Of a stretch of 6,448 nucleotides of DNA, positions 1-4,401 are shown one piece after another (position 1 is the first letter of the stretch; every line of letters starts with the position of its first letter). The notes beneath the pieces were generated by a model that ran no database searches, had not been told where the DNA came from, and saw only the letters and a program-made list of their open reading frames with translations. Location: the NCBI GenBank assembly GCA_016550395.1, contig JABXGY010000211.1:1-6448 (forward strand). The letters run 5' to 3'. Made by a program: the position numbers and the translations under genes. Origin of the DNA: an archaeon. Its GTDB lineage: Archaea; Asgardarchaeota; Hermodarchaeia; Hermodarchaeales; Hermodarchaeaceae.

Positions 1-659
1 CGGAAAACTCCGCGGAGATCAACGAAACCATCAAGTGAGCCATCTGCCACATAACACAATTCAAGGGCGTTAGCTCCGAAATGCCTTGTATATCGAATGC
101 ATGAAGTGTTTGATTTTAACTGATTATCATCAACGTGTGTTTGGGGGAATTTATCATCTACTCCCACCAAACTCGGTTTATCGGATGTAGAATATGCGGG
201 TTGAATCTGTTGTCGGTCTTTGAAAGCGCCCTTTCCATTAGTAGCATGGTAACAGGTTCCAGAAAACAAATCAAGTACTACTGCGGCTTCTATTGAAGAA
301 AATAGTAGTTCAGACGCAAAAGCAATTGCAATACACGCAAATGAGATACCATGGCTCACATTTGTACTTCCATCAATTGGGTCCATAATGACGAAACCCT
401 CTGGTTTAGAGCCTATCCTTTTAAGACCAGCCTCTTCACTGACCAATGTAAATGCTGAAAACCGCTTGAGATACTCCACCATGGATTGTTCTGCAATAAG
501 ATCAAACTGCTTCGTTACATCACCACCAGCACCTGTTCCCACTGTATCCTTACAGCTACTAGATTTTAGACACGTTAGAACATGAAGTCGAGCTAATGCT
601 GCGGCATTCCGAAGATGCCGAACCCAAAAACATTGGTCGGTTAACGTTAAATTTGACAC
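1..659 (-). CDS. Inositol monophosphatase-family phosphatase (partial, C-terminus off the left edge)
   Basis: An uninterrupted minus-strand frame runs from a GTG at 657-659 to the window edge, giving 219 codons with no stop. The translation carries the family's metal-binding motifs in order: GTGAGGDVTK (about residues 41-50), LVSEEAG (72-78) and DPIDGSTN (93-100), where Asp93 and Asp96 would be Mg2+ ligands. The later ALEL...ADGSLDGFVDLRG segment lies near the edge. These enzymes are soluble, Mg2+-dependent and hydrolyse inositol phosphate or, in archaea, often also fructose-1,6-bisphosphate; the substrate cannot be decided here. The start is inferred: an in-frame TAA lies at 691-693, no ATG occurs before residue 60, and GTG is the only usual start codon in between. 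No clear Shine-Dalgarno sequence precedes it. The gene diverges from tRNA-Leu, 75 bp away. The last Asp motif of the family is not visible because the gene is cut. Confidence 0.9.
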   Translation of the reverse strand, partial: MSNLTLTDQCFWVRHLRNAAALARLHVLTCLKSSSCKDTVGTGAGGDVTKQFDLIAEQSMVEYLKRFSAFTLVSEEAGLKRIGSKPEGFVIMDPIDGSTNVSHGISFACIAIAFASELLFSSIEAAVVLDLFSGTCYHATNGKGAFKDRQQIQPAYSTSDKPSLVGVDDKFPQTHVDDNQLKSNTSCIRYTRHFGANALELCYVADGSLDGFVDLRGVF

Positions 660-685
660 AATTACTCGAGTACTTTTTGTAAGAG

Positions 686-697
686 AAAAAGTTTATC
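686..697 (+). promoter_or_regulatory. BRE/TATA-like promoter of tRNA-Leu
   Basis: The box AAAAAGTTTATC lies about 40 bp upstream of the first tRNA base. It closely resembles the box upstream of tRNA-Lys (AAAAAGGTTTATAG). An archaeal TATA box sits roughly 25 bp before the transcription start, which would put the start near 720 and leave a short 5' leader for RNase P to remove. This is inferred from sequence similarity and spacing only. Confidence 0.5.
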
Positions 698-734
698 TCA
701 TATCCTGAAGTAGCTCTTCTATTCCGAAGCATTT

Positions 735-868
735 GCAGGGGTGCCAGAGCTTGGTCAATCCCGTGAACGGCTTATAGATACTTGCTATTCGTTCAATGGA
801 CCATAAGGGCTGGGTTCAGGCCCCAGTGGCGTAGGCCTGCGCGGGTTCGAATCCCGTCCCCTGCACCA
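735..868 (+). tRNA. tRNA-Leu (anticodon CAG) with a D-arm intron
   Basis: The acceptor stem GCAGGGG (735-741) pairs perfectly with CCCCTGC (858-864), followed by discriminator A865 and an encoded CCA (866-868). The anticodon stem CTGGG/CCCAG (810-814/822-826) closes the loop TTCAGGC with anticodon CAG at 817-819. A long variable arm (827-840, GGC/GCC stem) and the T-arm with loop TTCGAAT (846-852) follow; both the long arm and the anticodon identify leucine. The D-arm is interrupted. Removing 760-806 joins GGTCAAT to GGGCTGGG and gives a D-stem CCA (744-746) pairing with TGG. The mature length would be 87 nt including CCA. Without that removal no normal D-arm forms. Confidence 0.93.
760..806 (+). 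other. Non-canonical intron in the D-arm of tRNA-Leu (about 47 nt)
   Basis: The insertion lies near tRNA position 23/24, not at the usual 37/38. Folding supports a bulge-helix-bulge site for the archaeal splicing endonuclease. The 5'-exon TGGTC (752-756) pairs with GACCA (799-803) at the intron's 3' end. The 5' junction falls in a bulge AAT and the 3' junction in a bulge TAA(G). The outer exon strands AGCT/GGCT can pair (one G-T), and an internal helix TGAACG/CGTTCA (764-769/790-795) closes the intron. The exact cut is uncertain by one base on each side: the choice given restores an A-T pair in the D-stem, while a cut one base earlier leaves an A-A mismatch. Confidence 0.75.
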
Positions 869-869
869 A

Positions 870-876
870 TTATTTT
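870..876 (+). terminator. T-rich terminator after tRNA-Leu
   Basis: TTATTTT follows the encoded CCA by one base. Archaeal RNA polymerase commonly stops at oligo-T without a hairpin, so this is a plausible termination site, but the run is short and interrupted. Confidence 0.4.
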
Positions 877-904
877 GAGAAATCACTTTGTAATAGCTTG
901 AGTT

Positions 905-912
905 AAAAAAAA
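905..912 (-). terminator. Oligo-T terminator after tRNA-Lys
   Basis: Read on the minus strand, eight consecutive T residues begin one base after the encoded CCA of tRNA-Lys. This is a typical archaeal oligo-T termination signal. It also lies between the two convergent tRNA genes. Confidence 0.6.
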
Positions 913-952
913 GTGGCGGGCTCGGCGGGACTTGAACCCGCGACCCTCGGGT

Positions 953-982
953 GTCTTTAGAAGACTGCTAGGAGCTCTTCCT
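953..982 (-). other. Canonical 37/38 intron of tRNA-Lys (30 nt)
   Basis: This is a textbook bulge-helix-bulge. The outer helix is CGGG/CCCG from the anticodon stem. The central four-base helix is CTTT (5' exon) with AAAG (end of intron). The 3-nt bulges are TAA and ACA, and the inner helix is GGAAGA/TCTTCT. Cutting after the second base of each bulge (TA|A and AC|A) removes 30 nt and restores the loop CTTTTAA. Confidence 0.92.
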
Positions 983-1003
983 TAAAAGCCCGATGCTCTG
1001 ACC

Positions 1004-1031
1004 TTACCCACGTCGGAAACCCGTACGCGTC
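1004..1031 (-). other. Non-canonical D-loop intron of tRNA-Lys (about 28 nt)
   Basis: The D-loop of this tRNA would be more than 30 nt long if unspliced. Removing 28 nt joins GCTTAGCCA to GGTCAGAGC, a normal archaeal tRNA-Lys D-arm. The intron folds as an internal hairpin, CGTaCGG/CCGACG around a GTTT loop, and CCA (5' exon) can pair with TGG near the intron's 3' end, so the junctions come together in a relaxed bulge-helix-bulge. The same mature product results if the cut is shifted by one base, because a G is repeated at both junctions. Confidence 0.75.
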
Positions 1032-1093
1032 TGGCTAAGCTACGAGCCCGTAAAATATATTGATTTTCTCGGTGTTCAGTCACCTGCACTTTG

Positions 1094-1107
1094 CTATAAA
1101 CCTTTTT
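1094..1107 (-). promoter_or_regulatory. BRE/TATA promoter of tRNA-Lys
   Basis: Minus-strand AAAAAGGTTTATAG is a good archaeal BRE plus TATA match 45-58 bp upstream of the tRNA 5' end. It repeats the AAAAAG(G)TTTAT pattern found before tRNA-Leu. The opposite strand reads CTATAAACC and could also serve the small plus-strand gene starting at 1158, so this may be a two-way promoter. Confidence 0.6.
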
Positions 1108-1157
1108 GAGTTAATATGTCTTGTAAAAAGGCTAGAATGGTGTGCCTTGGAGTCTGA

Positions 1158-1445
1158 ATGTTAGTGTTGGTAGTTCGAATCACCAATGAAGGGTATCGAC
1201 TGATTGACGTTCCAAATTACAAGGAAATAACTCAAGAGCTCAATGAACGGTGGGATCACATCTTTGAAGAAGCGCGATGGGGATCAATTGATAAAGCTAT
1301 GGAAATGTATTCCCAATTATTCGAATGGCTTGATCAGTTTGGTAAGAAAGTCTATCAATACCCTTATCGTGCAGATGCAGTTTTACCCCCAAGAAACATT
1401 GAAGCAGATGAATTAAAGGCGCTTCTGGGGAGCGAGCGACGTTGA
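1158..1445 (+). CDS. Small hypothetical protein, 95 aa
   Basis: I do not recognise this protein. It starts with ATG preceded by GGAG (1149-1152) at five bases, a fair ribosome-binding site. The N-terminus (MLVLVVRITNEGYRLIDVP) looks like a beta-strand pair; the middle (residues about 20-65) is rich in charged and aromatic residues (NERWDHIFEEARWG, MYSQLFEWLDQFGKKVYQ) and probably helical. The tail ends in an acidic/basic segment with PPRNIEADELKALL. No signal peptide, transmembrane segment, cysteines or metal motif is visible, so it should be cytosolic. It lies between tRNA-Lys (divergent) and the RAM-domain gene (convergent, 14 bp between stop codons), so it appears to be transcribed alone. 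Codon use resembles the neighbours, which supports it being a real gene. Confidence 0.7.
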   Translation: MLVLVVRITNEGYRLIDVPNYKEITQELNERWDHIFEEARWGSIDKAMEMYSQLFEWLDQFGKKVYQYPYRADAVLPPRNIEADELKALLGSERR

Positions 1446-1459
1446 TATTCTTTTAGATG

Positions 1460-1696
1460 TCAGCTTTCTGCAGCAATGAGGGTTACAGTTTTGTCAACCT
1501 CAGGAAGTTGGCGAATTTTCGAGATTATTGTGTGTTTTAGTTGTCGGATATCTTTTACAATGATTTTCGCAACTACATCAAAATTCCAAAGAACCTGATA
1601 GGCTTCTTTGACTTCCTCGATACTCATGAGAGGTTCAAGCAGGTCATCTTTTTGAACGCCTTTTTTGGCTACAATCAGTACGTACGCTTTTGGCAT
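1460..1696 (-). CDS. Stand-alone Lrp/AsnC ligand-binding (RAM) domain protein, 78 aa
   Basis: From the ATG at 1694-1696 the product is a single RAM (AsnC_trans_reg) domain. It starts with the beta-strand MPKAYVLIVAKKG, then a helix (EPLMSIEEVKEAYQVL), then the diagnostic strand-helix-strand WNFDVVAKIIVKDIRQLKHTIISKIRQLPEVDKTVTLI. There is no helix-turn-helix DNA-binding domain, so it is a small-molecule-binding partner rather than a repressor on its own. In the family such proteins dimerise, bind amino acids or related ligands and may partner full-length Lrp proteins. The frame is open upstream to an ATG at 1760-1762, but those 22 residues (containing DWWVIIALLGLCG) do not fit the fold, so I chose the internal start. 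A GGGG stretch lies 7-10 bases before it. It is divergent from the NAD(P)HX repair gene. Confidence 0.85.
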   Translation of the reverse strand: MPKAYVLIVAKKGVQKDDLLEPLMSIEEVKEAYQVLWNFDVVAKIIVKDIRQLKHTIISKIRQLPEVDKTVTLIAAES

Positions 1697-1744
1697 GGTG
1701 TTCGCCCCACATAAACCCAATAGTGCTATTATCACCCACCAGTC

Positions 1745-1757
1745 AAAAGCCTTATCG
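1745..1757 (+). promoter_or_regulatory. Possible BRE/TATA of the NAD(P)HX repair gene
   Basis: AAAAGCCTTATCG resembles the AAAAAG(G)TTTAT boxes before the tRNA genes. It lies about 42-54 bp before the start codon, giving a predicted transcription start near 1780 and a short leader with a Shine-Dalgarno site. This is a weak match and there is no experimental support. Confidence 0.35.
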
Positions 1758-1764
1758 TACATTA

Positions 1765-1793
1765 ATCCTTCATTAAATAATAACAGGAAGGAT
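1765..1793. repeat. Dyad ATCCTTC / GAAGGAT overlapping the Shine-Dalgarno site
   Basis: ATCCTTC (1765-1771) is a perfect inverted copy of GAAGGAT (1787-1793), separated by 15 A/T-rich bases, in the divergent region between the RAM-domain gene and the repair gene. The right arm contains most of the Shine-Dalgarno sequence GGAAGGA (1786-1792), seven bases before the ATG at 1799. It could be an operator with arms about two helical turns apart, or an RNA hairpin masking the ribosome site if transcription starts upstream of 1765. Chance is possible. Confidence 0.4.
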
Positions 1794-1798
1794 ACAAA

Positions 1799-3340
1799 AT
1801 GCCAGCGACGCGAGCTTTGTTAGCAGAAGAAATGGCTGCAATCGAATTGAATACTGAATTTCTGGGTGTAAGTCGATTACTCCAAATGGAAAACGCAGGT
1901 CGTGCCGTCGCCAATGAAATTCTTCGGCGATTTAAACAATTACCAACTGTAGCAATATTTGCCGGCCTAGGGGGGAATGGCGGAGATGGCTTCGTTACAG
2001 CTCGTCATCTTGCTCCTAGTTGTCGAAAAGTACACCTGATAATATTGGGGAATCCATCTACCATTGAAAATAAACCTGCCGCAATAAATTGGGAAATCAT
2101 CCGAAAAATGCGTCATTCAATAGAGCTCTATATTGTTCAAGATTCCTCTGAACTACCAAAATTAACTGCAACTGTGGTTGTTGACGCACTCCTTGGTACT
2201 GGGGTGAAAGGAAAACCACGTCCTCCTCTCATTAAAACCTTGCAAATAATGAATCAAATGGAAGGATTCAAGATTGCCATTGATATTCCAACAGGCATCC
2301 ATCCTAATACTGGTGAACCAACCACCAAAGATGCATTTCAACCAGATTTAACCGTAACCTTTCATCGTGCAAAGGTCGGATTAGTGAAAAATAAGAAAAA
2401 TGTGGGAAAACTAGTAGTGGCTGATATTGGTATCCCACCAGAAGCTGAATTGTATGTGGGACCTGGCGACGTTATTCGGGTCACAAAACCGCGTCCCCTC
2501 TTTACGAAAAAAGGTGATTTTGGCCGCTTGCTAGTGATTGGGGGTAGCCCGAAGTTTATTGGCGCCCCCATTCTTGCCTCCATTGGCGCGCTCCGTAGTG
2601 GCGTGGATCTTGTCTACTTAGCTGCTCCATCACACGTAATTGCAGCTGCCACCAGTCAATCTCCTGATATTATTCCAGTAAATTTAAACACAGAAAAATT
2701 AGTTCACGATGATTTACCCCTTATCGAAGATACCCTTACCAATGTGCAAGCCGCTTTAATTGGTCCAGGGCTAGGGGATCATCATGAAACACTCGATACA
2801 ATCGGAAAGATACTCTCCATTACGAACCGATTGAAAAAACCCTTAGTGATTGATGCAGATGCTCTAAAAACCGTGTCCCGAGTCATGAAGATTGGCCCAA
2901 ACACCATTATCACTCCTCACGCAGGTGAATTCAAACGCATCAGAGGGATCGAAGTAGCAAAACCCCTACTCAGACGAGCCCAACAAGTACGAGATTTAGC
3001 AAAAACGCTCAAATGCGTAGTTTTACTGAAAGGTCCTGTTGATATCACTTCCTCATCCAAAGAGACGCGACTAAACTGGACCGGACATCCGGTCATGAGT
3101 GTAGGTGGTACAGGTGATGTACTTGCGGGTTTGGTTGCTGGATTCCGAGCTCAAGGAATTAGCTCATTTCTTAGCGCTTGTGTCGGTGCCTTTACTAATG
3201 GAGCTGCGGGGCTATTGGCCTATCAAGACAAAGGACCCGGTTTAATTGCCTTCGATTTAGGTGACTACATTCCAAAAGTGTTAGCCAACCCAATGGCAAG
3301 TCCTATCGCCTATAGTCGTCGAATTCCCGTAGATGACTAA
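1799..3340 (+). CDS. nnr: Bifunctional NAD(P)HX epimerase / ADP-dependent NAD(P)HX dehydratase
   Basis: This metabolite-repair enzyme converts hydrated, inactive NADHX/NADPHX back to NAD(P)H. The N-terminal half (about 1-225, YjeF_N) is the epimerase: LLQMENAGRAVANE (27-40), GLGGNGGDGF (56-65), VVDALLGTG (127-135) and AIDIPTGIHPNTG (160-172). The C-terminal half (about 235-500) is the ribokinase-like dehydratase: GRLLVIGGS (242-250), IGPGLGD (321-327), VIDADAL (350-356), ITPHAGEF (371-378), VLLKGP (408-413) and SVGGTGDVLAG (434-444), with Asp440 in the catalytic GTGD position. At 513 aa it has the usual full length of the fused bacterial/archaeal enzyme. GGAAGGA at 1786-1792 supports the ATG start. 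It is likely cytosolic, and it ends one base before the stop codon of convergent tsr3. Confidence 0.97.
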   Translation: MPATRALLAEEMAAIELNTEFLGVSRLLQMENAGRAVANEILRRFKQLPTVAIFAGLGGNGGDGFVTARHLAPSCRKVHLIILGNPSTIENKPAAINWEIIRKMRHSIELYIVQDSSELPKLTATVVVDALLGTGVKGKPRPPLIKTLQIMNQMEGFKIAIDIPTGIHPNTGEPTTKDAFQPDLTVTFHRAKVGLVKNKKNVGKLVVADIGIPPEAELYVGPGDVIRVTKPRPLFTKKGDFGRLLVIGGSPKFIGAPILASIGALRSGVDLVYLAAPSHVIAAATSQSPDIIPVNLNTEKLVHDDLPLIEDTLTNVQAALIGPGLGDHHETLDTIGKILSITNRLKKPLVIDADALKTVSRVMKIGPNTIITPHAGEFKRIRGIEVAKPLLRRAQQVRDLAKTLKCVVLLKGPVDITSSSKETRLNWTGHPVMSVGGTGDVLAGLVAGFRAQGISSFLSACVGAFTNGAAGLLAYQDKGPGLIAFDLGDYIPKVLANPMASPIAYSRRIPVDD

Positions 3341-3341
3341 A

Positions 3342-3887
3342 TTAAAGATGATCATTAATGTTCTCCAGTAAAACATCCGGCATATATGCACGCTGGCGTT
3401 TAACGATCTCTTGACTGTTAGCCGCACTTTGATAATCAGAAAGAGGATCCGCATTAAGATCTAGGAAATGAGGACCCCATTTAAAGAGCTTAAGAAGCGA
3501 TTCTGCATCTGTAGAGTATCCCAAAATGAACAAAGCGGCTGCAGCGGCTTCGACCGTACTCAGCTTCCCTACTTTTCCATAATTAACTGGGTTTGCTGCT
3601 ACTAGGTAAGGCAAGCACCGTGATTCTCCGCGCAAACGGTTTTGGAACTTTTCAGTGGCATCTTTCCAAGAACAGTCTAAAATTAGTATTCCTTTTTTTT
3701 CTGCTTGAACTCTGTCATCGGCAGAAAATGCCCTTGAGGCAAAGGGATTCAAAATAATAGGTCGACCCCGTATTTGGCGTGGGCTACGAAGTAAGCGAAC
3801 TAGTCCATGTCGTGCTAATTTCAAGGCACTGCATTTTTTGGGGTCACAACCCGGAAGCCTTAACACTAGAATTTGTGGTACTGTCAC
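3342..3887 (-). CDS. tsr3: Tsr3-type SSU rRNA aminocarboxypropyltransferase (DUF367)
   Basis: Tsr3 transfers the 3-amino-3-carboxypropyl group of S-adenosylmethionine to a methylated pseudouridine in the small-subunit rRNA decoding region, a late step in ribosome maturation in eukaryotes and archaea. Family signatures run along the 181-aa product: DPKKCSALKLARHGLVRLL (15-33), ILNPFASRAFSADDR (45-59), ILDCSWKDA (69-77), RCLPYLVAANPVNYGKVGKLSTVEAAAAALFILGY (about 90-124) and FKWGPHFLDLNADPLSDY (134-151). The length is normal for archaeal members. The start is GTG (3885-3887), preceded on the minus strand by GGTGAGG (3892-3898), a strong match to the anti-Shine-Dalgarno sequence. RNase P RNA ends about 25 bases upstream on the same strand, so the two may share a transcript. 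No separate promoter is evident in the short gap. Confidence 0.95.
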   Translation of the reverse strand: MTVPQILVLRLPGCDPKKCSALKLARHGLVRLLRSPRQIRGRPIILNPFASRAFSADDRVQAEKKGILILDCSWKDATEKFQNRLRGESRCLPYLVAANPVNYGKVGKLSTVEAAAAALFILGYSTDAESLLKLFKWGPHFLDLNADPLSDYQSAANSQEIVKRQRAYMPDVLLENINDHL

Positions 3888-3891
3888 TATT

Positions 3892-3898
3892 CCTCACC
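3892..3898 (-). promoter_or_regulatory. Ribosome-binding site deciding the GTG start of tsr3
   Basis: Minus-strand GGTGAGG sits four bases before the GTG (six from the GGTGA core) and complements the 3' end of 16S rRNA. It fixes the unusual GTG start, since no ATG is available upstream in the frame near it. Confidence 0.6.
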
Positions 3899-3912
3899 AA
3901 TAAGAGAAAAGG
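3899..3912 (-). terminator. T-rich 3' end of RNase P RNA
   Basis: CCTTTTCTCTTATT follows the last P1 base pairs of RNase P RNA. It may terminate part of the transcripts. It abuts the tsr3 ribosome-binding site, so read-through would make a combined rnpB-tsr3 transcript. Confidence 0.45.
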
Positions 3913-3913
3913 T

Positions 3914-4301
3914 GCGGTCCAGTGATAAGAATAGCCCATCTTCTGTTCAACCATGCAAGTTACCTTACATGGCTTGACGGCATCTAGCTAAGCACCCTAC
4001 CCGACACCTCAGCAGGCGCTTCATTGGTGTCCTATTTGGGCTTGCTCCCACGGTGATAGGCCGTTTCATCGGTTCCAACGCCGTCCTCAACAGATTAACC
4101 AGTGTATTGTTACCAGCACACCGCTCGGATTAACCTTGGATAATCCTCTACTGCATCATCGTCATCTCAGCGATGGTCGTGTCGTTGCTGTTCCTAGAGC
4201 AGAATTCTCATTCTACGGCTCACGCCGTACCGTTGCCTGTAGGAGGATGGAGCTTCCTCAGACGCTGTGCGTCCGGCAGCCGTCCTTTATCGCTGAACCA
4301 C
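3914..4301 (-). ncRNA. rnpB: RNase P RNA (archaeal, bacterial-like type A architecture)
   Basis: This is the catalytic RNA that trims the 5' leaders of tRNAs. On the minus strand, P1 forms between GGTTCAGCGATAA (4299-4287) and TTATCACTGGACC (3928-3916), 12 of 13 positions pairing. A P3-like hairpin GACGC/GCGTC (loop ACA) lies immediately before the conserved GAGGAAGCTCC. P4 pairs AGC-U-CCATC (4254-4246) with GATGGGCT (3940-3933), leaving exactly the universally conserved bulged U at 4251. The motifs GGGAGCAAGCCCAAATAGG (about 4056-4038) and ACAGAAGATGGGCT (3946-3933) match the conserved regions of bacterial and archaeal RNase P RNA. A hairpin CCG-ATGAAA-CGG lies at about 4065-4076. The ends are estimated to within a few bases from P1 and the TATA spacing. 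This explains nearly all of the 514-bp protein-free gap between tsr3 and nth. Confidence 0.93.
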
Positions 4302-4320
4302 GAAGTACAGTTTACCTGCG

Positions 4321-4327
4321 TATTATA
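4321..4327 (-). promoter_or_regulatory. TATA box of RNase P RNA
   Basis: Minus-strand TATAATA is centred about 25 bp before the first P1 base of the RNase P RNA (near 4300), the expected archaeal TATA-to-start distance. Confidence 0.55.
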
Positions 4328-4340
4328 TGACTGTTACGTG

Positions 4341-4366
4341 TCACGCTAAAATCACGCGATAAAATC
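4341..4366. promoter_or_regulatory. Direct repeat and TATA-like box between rnpB and nth
   Basis: TCACGC occurs at 4341-4346 and 4352-4357, eleven bases apart, each followed by an A-rich tract (CTAAAAT and GATAAAATC). The second tract GATAAAAT (4358-4365) is about 40 bp before the nth start and is a candidate TATA box for that gene. The repeat at one helical turn could bind a regulator, or be coincidence. Confidence 0.3.
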
Positions 4367-4401
4367 ATGGCAATACAGCAAAATTCAATTTAAGGAACGG
4401 T

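Larger units (their letters stand above)
914..1049 (-). tRNA. tRNA-Lys (anticodon TTT) with two introns
   Basis: On the minus strand the acceptor GGGCTCG (1049-1043) pairs fully with CGAGCCC (924-918), followed by discriminator G917 and encoded CCA (916-914). The anticodon loop is CTTTTAA with anticodon TTT at 986-984, closed by TCGGG/CCCGA. The T-arm GCGGG TTCAAGT CCCGC is perfect. Two insertions interrupt it: 953-982 after position 37 and 1004-1031 in the D-loop. Removing both leaves a 78-nt tRNA (with CCA) with D-stem GCTT/GAGC-type pairing and a normal loop containing GG. The gene converges with tRNA-Leu, 45 bp away. Confidence 0.94.

Noticed and set aside
388..585. Plus-strand open frame of 65 codons
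   Set aside because: It lies wholly opposite the inositol monophosphatase-family gene, whose motifs are clear on the minus strand.
764..771. AACGGC as the 3' D-stem strand of tRNA-Leu, implying two separate small introns
   Set aside because: It could pair with GCC at 743-745, but needs two cuts and leaves a very long D-loop. A single 47-nt removal gives a perfect CCA/TGG D-stem and a bulge-helix-bulge fold.
735..868. tRNA-Leu as a pseudogene, split or permuted tRNA
   Set aside because: Both halves are in normal order on one strand with intact stems, an encoded CCA and a promoter box, so an intron is the simpler reading.
1697..1762. N-terminal extension of the RAM-domain protein
   Set aside because: The extra 22 residues overlap the likely leader region, do not match the RAM fold, and the internal ATG gives a standard-length domain.
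2362..2583. Minus-strand open frame inside the NAD(P)HX repair gene
   Set aside because: It is antisense to the conserved junction between the epimerase and dehydratase domains and has no recognisable protein features.
4136..4330. Plus-strand open frame of 64 codons in the tsr3-nth gap
   Set aside because: It covers the 5' half of RNase P RNA on the opposite strand, and its translation is arginine-rich and unlike a folded protein.
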